Origin: Strongylocentrotus purpuratus
Taxonomy: Eukaryota > Echinodermata > Echinoidea > Camarodonta > Strongylocentrotidae
Direction: 5' to 3'
Length of the DNA stretch: 64,000 bases
Assembly: GCF_000002235.5 (NCBI RefSeq)
Contig: NW_022145611.1
Coordinates: 16,334,633-16,398,632, forward strand
A program made the translations under genes and the position numbers. This document shows, in pieces, positions 24,140 through 36,900 of the stretch (positions are counted from its first letter, which is position 1; each line of letters begins with the position of its first letter). Below the pieces are notes generated by a model, which ran no database searches, was not told the origin of the DNA, and was given only the letters and a program-made list of their open reading frames with translations.

Positions 24140-27100
24140 ATGGAGCCGTCAGAGAATAGCACTGCAAATGCCACTGAAGGACAGCTACCTGCAAGATTAT
24201 CTGCCCAACAAAGGGAGTAAGTTGATTCTAAAGACTGAATGAAAGAATGTTTGAAATTGAGTGTCTGACTTGATAATGATACCGGTAATCAGAAACAATA
24301 TTCACAAATATCACAAATGTTTATTTTGTATAGGGATCTTCTGCTGCATGCTGAGACAACATCTTGCTTGGAGGAGAGCTTCAAAATACAAATTATGTTT
24401 AACTACTCCTCCAAAGAGTCCAAGCAGATTGCCTGTGAGGTACAAATTACACATTCCATTGAAGAGCAAATTTCCAAGAGCTGACATTTAATGTTGTACA
24501 CTTGCCTGTTCATAGTTTGGCATCTACCCACCTGATGCCTGCAGGCAGAATGTACTATCGTCTGTCATGCTCTAACTCATCAAATTGTTCTTGATAATCA
24601 AGCCAATATAAACAATGTCTAAATGCTAGATGATGCTATAAATCACATATTTTAATCAAGAGATGGTTCAGAAAGTGATGCCGGAGCTTTTGAAGCCTAG
24701 GTAAAATATATTTGATGAAATTAAAGAGGCTTGAATCATTAAACGAGAAGGATCATGGAGCAGATGTATTTGGATAAGTCTGAATATATTTTACCATGAT
24801 TACATTGTACTTTGAAGCTCATGAATGAGTAATTAGAGTCAAATATTAGAATTTTATGTCAAAAATAGAACTTAGAAATGTAATAAACTAATGTAATCAT
24901 TTTGTCTTGATGCATTATTAATCTCAAATAAGTTATTATTCGCCATGTACAGTGAGTTGGATTAAAATAATAAAAAGAGTACCGGTACGTATCTGATGGT
25001 AGAAGAAAAAATAGCATCATTCTTTGAAACAATTGAAAGATTATGAAATTTGTTCTGAATTTCTTTAAAAATTAGATAAAATTATAGAAAAGCTGGATCA
25101 TATGTAGAATTTGAAATGTTGAATTGTTCATTTTGTCAGTGAATTCCTGTATAAATAAGAAGTTAACCTCTAAAGATAATGGTATGAATTTACCTTCTTG
25201 TTTCGTCGTGACATGATCATACATTTGTAGGTATGCAGGACCTACATCATATTCATTGCAACATACAGGTGTATCTTCTTGTGTGGATACTGGATAGGGC
25301 TTTGATTGATTCATTTCCTGCTGTAATTGTCAAGAATAATAATTGCTAATAACAGAATCAGTCCTGAATCGATCTTGTTTTTCTTCTTGGTTTCAGGAGT
25401 TTTGCCTTTGCTACCGTCAGCAAGCGTCTACCTATCATTCTGACCCAGGTCATTGATACAGTCTACAAGTACAGAACAGAAGCACATGATCTACATGGGC
25501 AGGTAAGAGGAATATACACTATGAACATGACAGACAAAGAAAGCGGACAAAATATACAGTTCCTCAGGTAGACAAAGGAACATCCCTTCACTGCCATTAT
25601 GTAAAAAGGTGAAAATGCATGTGACACCTGTTCTACACATTTTTACATATTAGCAGTGAAAGGATGTTCTTTTGTCTACCTGAGGAACTGTATATTTTGT
25701 CCGCTTGCTTTGTCAGTCATGTTCATAGTGATAGGAGGTTCATTGTTGATAGATATTGATTACATTACCAAAGCAGACATTACCATGTGCAAGGGTTCTA
25801 AAACGCGAGGGAAACTGCTTTTGAATATGTATGCAATCTTTAGTTGTTGTTGCTGTAGAAAATTGGCTTCTTCAAGTTCAAGTTCAAGTTCATTTTATTC
25901 AAAACTACACAAAACATGATATAATCTTTCACATAAAAAAGAGACTGGTAATAGTACATTAATCAACATATATTAACTTGATTACATTATAAAAATGAAT
26001 GGTTTTCATTTGTAAGGGGCATGACTTATACCCTGAGTAGACATTTTTTTCACAATTTTTACTCAGGTTGGTATTAAAAGTACATGATGGAGTTGGTTAC
26101 TGTATGGCCATGGATCTGGCTCTTTTTCTATAGTAAAGGTGAATAAAGAAAGAAAAACAATAACACAGAGGTGAAAAATAAACGAAAATTACAAGTATTC
26201 TATACTTTCATGCAGGCAGGGGCAGATGACTGCAAGTTCATCGTGGGCAAGCTGTCGGCACTCAAGAACCAAATGCAGACAGACAAAGCCCTGGAAGAGT
26301 TCACACATGATCACCCAGACATCCAGCTGTGGAACCGGTATCTAGAGGCCGAGACTGAACGTTGCGGAGGAGAGAAACCCAGATGGTTCATGTCAGCGTG
26401 GCTCTATGTCGAGTGCTATATGTACAGGGCCATCAATGAAGCAATAGCCCTAAGGTTAGTGGTTAGGAGATTTCATCTAAAGTTGTTGAGATCTAGAGCT
26501 CTGTTTGGACAGGAAACTGTAAACCGCCTTTGAAAATGTCACTGCAATTTTTTTTTTTGTATAATGAATGGTAAGAGCCCAATATTTAGGGTTAATGGCT
26601 GCTTGCAACAGGGGCTACAGTTCATACTTCCTGATGAGTCATCTTTGTGTTCTAAGAGACTGGAGTGTGATGTACATTTCACTTGTGTATTTTTTCTACT
26701 GTAGTGCGCTGTGTATAATGGTTTATCCCGTCTTCTTTAAACTTGCCTTGAGACTCAACAGCTAAGGCAAACAGACCAATACTTATATTTACTTTTTTCA
26801 TAACGTATTAAAACTTGCAAACTTTTCCATTCGAAAAAATTTTGTAAATTTTGTACAAATACAAATCTCCATAAAGTTGTGAAGTTGTTAAGAGAATTAA
26901 GAGAAAAGAAAAGAATTAAGAAAAGTGGATTTCAAAATGGCCTACTTTCTAATATCTCTCCATAATCATAGCTTTCCAGTTTGTAGGCTGCCAATATGTA
27001 GGTAATTACCTAAATGTTCTTACCCTATTTAGATTTAATTTCAGTCTTAATGACAGTTTTCATCTCGTCTCCCTCCTTGATTTGCAGTCAATGTATCAAG

Positions 27101-28910
27101 ACCTTTGACCCCTTTGGAGCTCAGAAACAGTCTGCACTGCTGTCTTCCAACGATGCCATGTGCACCTTAACCTCATACTTAGATGAAAGTGTACAGGGGC
27201 CAGCCTCTTTTGAGAAGTTTGCAGATTTTCTTCAGGTCAATATATATATTCCATTTTTGCCTTCATTCTCTGTTTTTTTTTCTTTTTATGATTTGTTTGT
27301 TTGGTTAGGGTTGCCTCTTACATCATCCAACATTTTTCCAAGTGACTTTGCTTGTTCTGGGCTTTATTTCCTCAAAGGGTTAAATTGTACAAATCACACA
27401 AAAAACTAATTTGTGTTTAGCAAGACTGTATAGAGTCAACCTCAAAAAAATTTACCCTGCATTCTATAGACTAATGGAGTATTAAGAAAATAAGGAAAAC
27501 TTAAATCTCAGCATAAAGAACCCAAATTGGACTCTGGTTCTGTGGGGGCTATATCCTATTTGAGCGCATACAAGTGTGTTGAGTAGTCTACTCACAAGTC
27601 ACTTTTGTATTGATTGAGAGTGTAACTTGCAATTGCTTTCAAAGTTTATATTTCTAATATAATATAGCAACATTGAACCCTATTAAACATACAGAACAAA
27701 ATATTTGTAGGTGATTGGTAAACTTTAAGTTTGCTATTGGGGTTGATTAGGTTTAGGGTTAGCTTTAGGTATTGTGTTGGATTCAGAGTTGAAGTTTAGA
27801 GTTGATCGGTGTAAGAGAAAATGAATCAATTATTGCAGGAGCAATTTTTCATTTATAGCAGTTTAAGCTGTTTGTACATAAAGTCTTGGCTCTTTGGCTG
27901 TGGCTTAAGCATTCAAATACATCGATGTGAAGATTACAAACAGATTATCCTTCTTTACATTGCACCAGTTATGGTTATTATATATGTTGGTTTCTAATAT
28001 TTGATATGGTAGAGTTAACAAGCATTCCTATATCAATGCTGACATGTCTCTGATATTTACATCAGTCTGTCTACCAACGTGGTAGCTATACTGTAACAAA
28101 ACCTTTTCCATCTTCACTTGACAGATATCTCTTTGGGGGAACAAGTGTGATCTGTCCATATCAGCAGGTATAGAGAACTACCAGAAATTAAGTCCAGTGG
28201 CTCAGCTGGCCTCTTTACAATCCAACATTCTAGTCAATGACATCCACCATGTATGGCAGACCCTATGTGGTGCCAGAGATGCATCCAAAAGCACACCCAG
28301 TCAGAAGGTCAGACTGGACGTCATCTTGGACAATGCAGGATTTGAGCTCTTCACGGACTTGGTCCTTGTGGACTACCTACTTCAGGTCGGGCTTGTAGAC
28401 GAGGTACATTTTCAGCTGAAGGCGATGCCTTGGTTTATAAGTGATGTCGTCAGACACGACTGGGACTGGACACTTCTGAAGCTGCAGGAGAACAAAGACA
28501 AGGCTGTATCATCTCTAGGACATCGCTTCCAGGATCGAGTCGCAAGTGGTGTGTGTGTACTGGATGAGCATCTCTTCTGGACGACTTGCTTTGAGTTCTG
28601 CTGCATGAAGAAGGTGGCTCCAGATCTCTATGAAGAGCTAGGTAAAGCCGATCTAATCCTCTTGAAGGGAGACCTGAACTACCGCAAGCTGGTGGCTGAT
28701 CGCTACTGGCCACACACCACACCCTTTGAGGAGGCCCTATGTGGCTTCCACCCAGCACCCTTGTGTACTCTGAGGACACTGAAAGCTGATGTGGTTGTCG
28801 GATTGAGGGAAGGACTGAGTGAGGAGAAAGAGGCAGAAGACACAGATTGGATGGTCACAGGACAGAATGCTGTCATCGAGTTCTGCAACAAAGTTGTCCA
28901 TTTGAGCTAG
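24140..28910 (+). CDS. ARMT1: Damage-control phosphatase / acidic-residue methyltransferase ARMT1 (DUF89)
   Basis: DUF89-family metalloenzyme. Human ARMT1 (C6orf211) has been reported to carboxyl-methylate PCNA and, as a subfamily III DUF89 protein, to dephosphorylate sugar phosphates. Exons: 24140-24216, 25397-25502, 26216-26454, 27088-27235, 28125-28910, all in phase, 451 residues (human 441). SFAFATVSKRLP and ILTQVIDTVYKY mark the N-terminal helical domain, followed by RWFMSAWLYVECYMYRAINE and ISLWGNKCDLS. The metal site motif LDNAGFEL has D259-N260. HFQLKAMPWFISD, VAPDLYEELGKADLILLKGD, LNYRKL and GFHPAPLCTLRTLKA then follow in family order. The C-terminal tail is acidic. The start is supported by a good context (GAAAATGG) and by length. 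Intron 2 contains a long palindrome. Confidence 0.95.
25517..25730. mobile_element. Near-perfect long inverted repeat (palindromic MITE), 214 bp
   Basis: Left arm 25517-25607 and right arm 25640-25730 are reverse complements over about 91 positions with six mismatches. They begin CACTATGAACATGAC and end with the complement; the spacer is about 32 nt. The arms share AAGCGGACAAAATATACAG and TTCCTCAGGTAGACAAA. It lies in ARMT1 intron 2, so the transcript could form a long hairpin. No transposase and no unambiguous target duplication were seen. Confidence 0.85.
25868..25925 (-). repeat. Probable LINE 3' tail remnant
   Basis: On the minus strand, GTTTTGAATAAAATGAACTT runs into (GAACTT)n repeats. 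This resembles the terminal GACTTGAATAAAATC of the LINE at 37736-39420. Very short, so low confidence. Confidence 0.35.
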
Positions 28911-31000
28911 TCCATGACAGGAAGACGAACTCTTGTATCAAAATGTGTGTGTGCATCTTCATTCATATAGCAGGTAGTGTGGCACATTGTCATTAACCTG
29001 CTAGTGTAGGGCAATTTATTCATGGATGTAGTTCTCAATTAATTGCATGAAAAAGATATTTCTTGATGTCATCAATGATTTTAAGAATTCAAAATTACAA
29101 AAAAAAACTGAGATCTGAACCCACTTGGCTGAAATATGAGAATATTTGAGTACAGTCGAAGCATGTAGCAAAGTGTTTTTTTTTCTCTCCTTCTTCTTTA
29201 CATGTTAATTTTTAAAAAATATGAGCAGTCTGAGTATTTTGGTTACACATACCCAAATTTATTGACATGTAACATTGCATTTTCAAGTAGTCAAGTGTCT
29301 ACAATTGTGCATGGAGATCCATATTGCAGGGTCATAATGTTGTAGTATAACAACCTTAAAGTAATAGTGTGACTCGATTCTCATGAAATAGTCTATGACA
29401 GGATATATTTTCATTTGAAATCATGAATTTGGAAGACAAAAACAATGTTTTGATCTCTTTGCACCGTAGTTTGGATACCTGTTTACAAATTACTGTGATC
29501 AATTATTTGTCATTCACATACTGCTGCGGTTTACCCGGTGGTTGTTTGTGTACTACTGTCTGTGAAGATGTGATGTCACCATGAACAAAATAGCTGTGCG
29601 CCTCAAAGGTCCTATGTATACTCTCTTTCCTGTGTGTTATGCGAAGTATGAAACCCCTGCAGAAATGCAGGGGATCCAAAGATCCTAGAGAGTAGTAATG
29701 AGTGGGAAAAACTTGTCAAGTCAGTGAGAGCATTTCGACCTTGTTAAATAAATAACAAAAACTATGTCTGGGCCCTGTAAGAAAATATATACGATTTATT
29801 GTATCTTACCAAAATTAGTTTCATCCCCTTTAGTGAACTGAACTTTACAATAATATATCGGTAATAGATTACGATTAATGTTTATGTTACATATGGATAC
29901 AGTGTATGGTTATGATATACTTTATTGTCGCAAGATTGGAGTTAGGATAGATTCATAAGTTTGATTTTAAGTCAATTTTTATGTTACAGGGTGCCCTTTG
30001 CCTATGGGAACTAGGTGGTCCATGTATTAAACCTATGGGAATGAAAAAATTTAGTATTCAACAGTTTTACCTGATATGCACATTGCAAACCATTAACTAT
30101 TGTCTACTTGAATATTAAGTATTCTTGCAGTTTATTCCAAAGGGATTCCTAAACTGATTCCTTGCCCAATTTGCAACCTTCAAAAAAGATTTTATTGTGA
30201 ATTTTGAAGAGGTCATGAGCATTGAAGGTATGACATATGTGTCAGCAGGGATGGTGGTTCACGGTGTCAGTGAATAAGGATATGGTAGTCTCTTTTTACA
30301 ACTCTTTAAAAGTACATTACCCCCTCTATGTTGAAACAAGAGAAAGCTTACAAACCATGAACCAAGAATGAATGGTTTTGAAATGGTTGTAATTATATTT
30401 TGTATGTGTGAGTTGTGAACAGCTTGAAAATACAGACTTTACATCTTCAATAGCACTTTCTTCCATATCATTTTCTGTTTATGTTGTGCAATTTATTTTA
30501 GAACTGATAGGACAACAGGGTAGACCTAGTAAGCTTGCATTAACAATATTAATAGAAATAATAATACTTGCTTGCATAAAAGATTCATGTAAATACTCTG
30601 ACAATGTGTAAAGTTATTAATCATACTGCAATATAGTGTGATACACCTCATTAAATGAAAATTGTATTGTCAATATTTACCAACCTGGATGGTGATGATG
30701 CATTCAGAACAATTGATAGTTTTTTTTTTATCAGTTAAGAAAAGTGTTCCGAGAACAGATGAAAATGTACTTTTAAAAGATTACTGTTGAAAATGGGAAA
30801 AACAAAAATAAAGATGATGCAAGATTATATCATTCTTCTGTTTTGGGCTCTTTTCATTTGTGTTTAATGTAATTTGATGTGCAATGTTTTGTTCGAAAAT
30901 TTGAGTATACTTTCAGTTATTATATTTTGTTTTGAAACATTTTTGGCTAATAATTTTGTTTCCTTTTGATACAAACTTTCTGATGTTCTTTTCTGTTTTG
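28911..31000. other. ARMT1 3' UTR and intergenic DNA
   Basis: No second gene recognised. AATAAA motifs appear from about 29746, so the first part is likely ARMT1 3' UTR. A perfect stem-loop lies at 29654-29673. A 68-codon ORF at 30408 has no recognisable features. Confidence 0.5.
29654..29673 (+). other. Perfect 8-bp stem with GAAA tetraloop
   Basis: CCCCTGCA, GAAA, TGCAGGGG form an uninterrupted stem closed by a GNRA-type loop. A second overlapping stem, GGATC-CAAA-GATCC, follows directly. It is in the likely ARMT1 3' UTR, about 740 nt past the stop. Confidence 0.55.
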
Positions 31001-31004
31001 CATG

Positions 31005-31170
31005 AATTTATTTATTTATTCATTCGCACCTTTATCCATTATTAATTAATTATTCATCCATTCATACTTCGATCTATCCCAATCTTGTCCATCCATCCAT
31101 ATATACATCTCTCCATCCATCCATCCATCCATCTGTCCATTCATCCATTCACCAATCAATTCATACACCC
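31005..31170. repeat. Degenerate tetranucleotide repeat (ATCC/ATTC)n
   Basis: Imperfect tandem units of ATTC, ATCC and ATTT run for about 160 bp, with a purer ATCC core near 31110-31135. Confidence 0.8.
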
Positions 31171-31424
31171 ATAATATTAATTTACTGTTGATTTTGACTA
31201 AATTATGCGAGTGGTATTCATTGTTTGGGTTGGAAACTCATTTACGGGCTGCTTGATTTATAATGAAGCCATTCATTCATCCATCAATACGTTCAAACAT
31301 TTTCAGACTGGTAATAAAAAAATTTTTTTTGATGAGTTGGCTGACTAAGAATTGACTTGATATTTAGTGAGCACATTTTGAAGAGCCCATTTTCTTCGGA
31401 GAAGAATTTCTCAATGTTCCAACC

Positions 31425-33892
31425 ATGCTCCACGGTACCTACCGAAACATATTATCATACAAACTAAAAGATCGAGCTTCTACAAACCAAGGATGTTGTC
31501 CGAATCTAAAGACGAAAAAAAAACGAGCATACACGGAAGAATCTTTTTCAAAAAGTTTTAATTCAAAAGTGATAAACGATAATGGGGAACCGAAATCTAC
31601 TTTTGTTATCCAACTCACATTTATCTAAGTTTTATTAATTGTAACTACATGTAGTCTATCAATAGAGCCGTCAAATTTCGTCATTATAACTTTTCACTAG
31701 CTAGAGCAGAACAATGAATTACATCTCTCCGACATCTACTTTCTCTATCCCACTGATAACAAACTCTTCTTTACAATTAAATTTTATATCGAGATATCGA
31801 ATTGAAATAATTAATGTGATTGACATTGAAAAATAACGTTCATTTACGATCATTCAAATCGGCAGGAAACATATTAGTATACCCACTGCAATGCTCTCTC
31901 GCACCAATACAAAATTATAACTCATATTCATCTGATAAGCAAAAGTAACAATGGTTTTATCATTTTATAGCAGTTATGTTTTCTAACGTGTTTTGTTTTT
32001 GTTTGACACTACCAATACGTTAAATGTATTGCACAATTATGGTAAAAATCAAAGTGAATTACGTTGTTCTATAAAATAATTACAGAACAGTGATGATAGG
32101 TTTGGTCTAAGACCAGCTAGATGCACCAAGAGAACAGATTTTTCATCAAATCTCATAAATAAGAGTACAATGATCCTCGACGTCACATTGGTTTTGATGG
32201 AGACAAATAACGATGGGGACAACATTTTCTTTTTTCGCTCCTGTACCGGATGACGAGTCATTTCATCAACTTTCCTAAGGCACTCGGGAAGTTGATTATA
32301 GGGGAGGTGAGGCCCCGTGAGGCCCCATTCTCAAATATAAAAGAAGTGATTCTTTCCCAAAGACAAATATAGTAGTAAAACATCGAAAACACCTATCTGT
32401 TATACTTTTATGCAGGAGGTGACCACTGTGGGCAATGGTGATTAAAAAAAGGCTTTACCATGCATGGATTGTAATTTTTTTCTTTATTCCATTCGTTCAT
32501 AACATCAAGGGGAATATCAACAAAGTCACTTTGAATAATTATCTTTCGTTGACCAACTTACATATTCGTGCAATTTTTTTGGTGTGAATTTGGTATCGGG
32601 TAAAAATGGACCATAACGTATGTTTAAGCTAACTGGAAGGTTAAAAGCGCATTGATGATTAGTGTGATTAAAGTTACTTTCTCGTTCTTTCATGGCGTTC
32701 ATTGCGTTAACAAAACAAAAAAAACAAGAAATCACCCAAATAACTTAGAAATGATTCTTCTCCTTTTCTTGATGAAATTTTGATTGACTTTGCGTCACAC
32801 AGTACCGTTCTGATATTTTGGTAATGAAGATACAAGTCGCAATCTAATGCTTTATATACAGCAAATAACGTCATATTTTCACAGACAATAGTATATTTAC
32901 ATAGTATAATAAAGAACAACAGAAGCAGCAACAACAATCGCAAAAAGTCACCCAAAGTTGCTAACAGTATTACAGTATGCATAATTTATGAGCATTCCTT
33001 AGAATAGGTCGTTCGGTTTACATGCGGGAATGTGGGACATTTTAAAACGAATTCTTAACATTGAATGAAGTGGAGTCAACTCTGGGGCAATTGATTAAGA
33101 ATTGGCTACCCAATCTCCCTTTATTCATTGAGATGTGAATTAATATCTCTCATGCTGGAATAAAAGATTACATCTGAGTGCCCGTAGTCTGGAGTCTACT
33201 AATTCAGTCGACCTTCACACTTGGTCGTCTGTCTACACTAAGATAAACATTATCATCGATTTTCATAGAATATAGGTCTCACATTTTTCCTAAAAGGCTA
33301 TAATAAAACATTTTTTGATCAATGGTGATTAATAAGCTTGTACAGTGACTACCAATTGCCACTAATAATCCAATGTTAAAGTCAGAAATGCTTGGATACA
33401 AGGATGTATCACAATTCCTAATTGGTACAACGAACAACATATTTATGGGCATTTAGGCCTACTTTACTACTTTAGATACCTTTTCCATTTTGTATGTAAT
33501 ATAATTTGCTTCTTAGCTCCGAGATTGTCGCTGTTTCTGGATTTATTGACGGATTTTCTCAAATTTAAACTATACGGTGAATTTGGAATGTCAACGTTGA
33601 GCTGTGGTATAAGTTTGACGCTCGGCACCAGGATCACACTGAATGACTGACGTTACACTGACGCTAGTCCGTTTTGGTTTTAGATCAATTTCAATTGGAT
33701 AATCAGACGCCACGCCAATACCTAGACGACCTAAAACAAATCAGAAAAAACGACAAAAATTACTTCACACCACCTTCTGTCTATAATTATCTCTATTCAC
33801 GAACAGCACCGAATATTCCAAAGCAGTTGTCAAGCAGAGGGGTTTATGCGGCACCCTCGTCGCGTCTTAAGGCCCGAATTCCTGGCCATTAA
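31425..33892 (+). CDS. Candidate three-exon gene for a small basic protein, unknown function
   Basis: I do not recognise this product. The last exon (33684-33892) has a clear acceptor (TTTTGGTTTTAG) and a 68-residue open end with protein-like composition: QFQLDNQTPRQYLDDLKQIR, then YNYLYSRTAPNIPKQLSSRG, ending KARIPGH. Two upstream open segments join in phase: 31425-31568, starting MLHGTYRNILSYKLKDRAS, and 32086-32164, carrying RFGLRPARCTKRTDF. The total is 143 residues, strongly basic, with no membrane segment or signal peptide. The style (short, basic, Pro/Tyr-rich turns) recalls axonemal microtubule inner proteins, but that is a guess. Weak points are the donors GTGATA and GTACAA, and the lack of any known homologue in memory. 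The stop codon is 46 bp from that of the convergent minus-strand gene. Confidence 0.35.
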
Positions 33893-33938
33893 AACATGTC
33901 GCCTTTGTCATCAGCGTCATAAGGCATCAACGTCAAAT

Positions 33939-36900
33939 TCACAGCGCGAGAACGTAATTGAACTTAAAAGCCTTCGGTTTCGGAAAGTCTGCATCGCGTA
34001 TGACTTCAAATTCCAGTCGGACCTCGCCGCTCATGGAACGGAATTCGAAGTTATTTTCTCCCGGGCGGACCGGGGACTTGATATGGTGGGGGTCCACGCT
34101 TGCCGATATGGGTTTCTTTCCATCGATGATTTGAGTCTTCTTGTAGCCTCGGTTTTCGTAGATCCTCACGCCTTGGTGCTGCGGGTCGATATAACAGCTG
34201 AGTGGAGAAAAGAAAAACACAAACAAACGGATGTTAAAAAGTAATAAAAGCGAAAATACTGCGCTGTAGCTATGGTAGGGGGAGGGGCTAGGGCGAGAAA
34301 GGATGGAAGGGGGAATATAACGAGAGAAAAAGTAAGCAAAACAAATTTTAATGACTACACTAATGTTCTCGAGGTTCACTATCCTAATCATTCTGTAGCT
34401 CAATGATTGAAACCACTCATGAAATCTAATCCGAAGCCAGGAAAGGTTAGAAAGACATTATTATTTTAGACGACCAATTATTATCGGGCTGATGGGAATC
34501 GTTACTTTGTACAAAGTCACGATTTTGGTGTCAGTTATAATAAGACAACGTCTACAGTTGCATGGAGCAATTAGTTATCAGACAAGGGACGAGTGACGTC
34601 CTGGATCGAAAGTTTGAAAGTCGTGACATCCACCCCTCCCTCTTTAAAACTTGAAATGTTGTTGCCGGCACGGTGACAACTCCTCAGACATTGCTTTTGC
34701 ATTGAACATTCCTATATAGTCAATAAGCTGTGTAATAATGAATAATAAACGTCAAATCTTCCAAACATTGATACGCAGTGCAAACTCCGCAAAAAGGCGC
34801 TCGTCCAACGACATAACAAATAGCATCCTATACCCAGGTCTCCATAAACTTGTATAGGTCCTTCAAAATATTTAGGCGGTTCCACAAACAGATACTGAGC
34901 ATGGCTTATAGAATTATAATCTAGACATCCCTAGCTTATAGTATGAGTAAAGTTACAGTCATTAATAATAACTCATCTTGTTACGTATTTTTGTTACGGG
35001 GAGGTCAGATTATAATGCCGCACATCTTCACGTCCTGTCTGTCGCAGACGAACAGATATATTGATTCCACCTGGTATTACAGAATTACAATCACGTGATA
35101 TATATTTGGGCTTGTAAACTATATGACTGCAATTATTTATGACGGCAGCTATAGCTCGTTTGGTTTTCATTTCAGCTCATAATACTGTGCAGTCCCTGGA
35201 TAATAATGCCAGACGGTGCTATTTCCGAATCTTGATCTTAATCCAAAACTCGAAGCAGGTGTTGTCAAATGAAATTAAAAGAAATTAAATGAGGTAATGA
35301 CAACGTTTTGATTTTTCAAACGATGGGGAAACATATTTTAAAGCCCATTTCGAGAACAAACGGGGATCAATTTAATTCTGAGGGCAATTTGGGACTTTTA
35401 TGATGAGGAAAAACAGAAGATTGAAAGTTCTCATTTTTGGCAAAAAGTGGCGATTTTCGATTTTTCTCAAATTTGCCCTAACGCCCCTTTTGTAAACAAA
35501 CGGAACTTAATATAAATCTGAGGGCAATTAGGGACTTCAATGATGGGAAAAAAATATGATTGAAAATTTTTATTTTTGGCAACATCAAATATCATTTTAT
35601 CCCAAATTTGCCTTTAAGGTACTATGTCCCATTTGCAGGCCCCAAAAAAGAAAAGGTTAAATTCCAACGGCATTTGAAAGACAATACTAATTTAGAACTT
35701 ACTCTCACAGCGAAAGAGCTTGAAAATGGCTTTTAGTGGGAAATTAACGACCTTTACTTGTCGAGTCGACAAAAATGATCAACTTACCCCTCGCCTTGTT
35801 TTCCAAAAAAGTGGCGATTTTCGACCCCCCCCCCCCCCGCTCCCCAATTTTTTTTAATTTTTTTTTTGACCTAACGCCCCTTTTTAGGAACACGCCGGGA
35901 TCAACAAATTCCGAGGGCATGTTGGACCATTCATTATGAGAAAATGGAAAGGATTGAACAAAATTGTTTTTTGATGTTGAAAAAATGATAAACTAACCCT
36001 TTGCCATTTTTGCCATAAAGTGACGATTTTCGATTTTTCCAAAATTTGCCCTGACGCCCTATTTGGGAACAAACGGGACTCAATATAATTCTAAGGGCAA
36101 TTAGGGAATTTCATTATGAGAAAATGGAAAGGATTGAAAATGTTCGTGTTTTTTTTTCTGGAGAAAATGAATGCCATTTTTGCCAAAAAGTGGCGATTTT
36201 CGAATTTTTCCATAATTTGCCTTAACGCCCCTTTTGGGAACAAAGGGGAGCCATAATAAATCTGAGTGCATGTTGGGACTTTCATGATGAGAAAACAAAG
36301 ATGATTGAAAATGTTCAGTTTGGGGAAAATGATGAACTATATAACCCCTTGCCATTTTTGACAAAAAGTGGTGATTTTCGCATTTATCCCAAATTTGCCT
36401 TAACGCCCCTTTTGGGAACAAACGGGAGCTTTGATAATTCTGAGGGCATGTTGGGACTATCATGATGAAACAACTGAGGATTGAAAATTTGCATTTTTGG
36501 CAAAAATGATGCAGTAACCCAAAAGTGGCGATTTTCAAATTTCCCAATATTTAACTGATGTCAAATTGCAGCAGATTTTGCTTAAAACATGCAAAAGCTA
36601 GGTAAAATCTTTTTCGAACCGTCCCTATACCTCCACGCGTATTTTCATAAAGATCTAGTGTCATTTTGCAACCTCCAAAATATCAAAATGTAAGGATTGT
36701 TAACGTTTAATGGTCTGCTGTTATGAAATATTGCTCCATTATCGAGGGGGGGGGGTGTCAACTTCTCGCCTCCGACCCCCCCCCCCCCCCGCCCCCTGCA
36801 CCATCCATTCTTCACATCCCTACATCCTAAAAACAACATAGCTAAGTGATGTACACATGATTAATTGCGTTTGACATTATACGACCCCGCAATAGCTGGT

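Noticed and set aside
25072-25314. 80-codon minus-strand ORF in ARMT1 intron 1, considered as an upstream NAA80 exon
   Set aside because: NAA80 already has a start codon at 23702 with an in-frame stop just upstream, and this ORF does not match the family.
27236-27409. Extension of ARMT1 exon 4 to 27409
   Set aside because: The frame past 27235 is intronic; the homologous sequence resumes at 28125 in phase with the donor at 27236.
33846-34244. 132-codon plus-strand ORF
   Set aside because: Antisense to the last exon of the 199-residue gene, whose frame joins in phase to two other exons.
36101-36547. 148-codon minus-strand ORF
   Set aside because: It runs across the tandem repeat units; the open frame reflects the repeat period, with no start context or family likeness.
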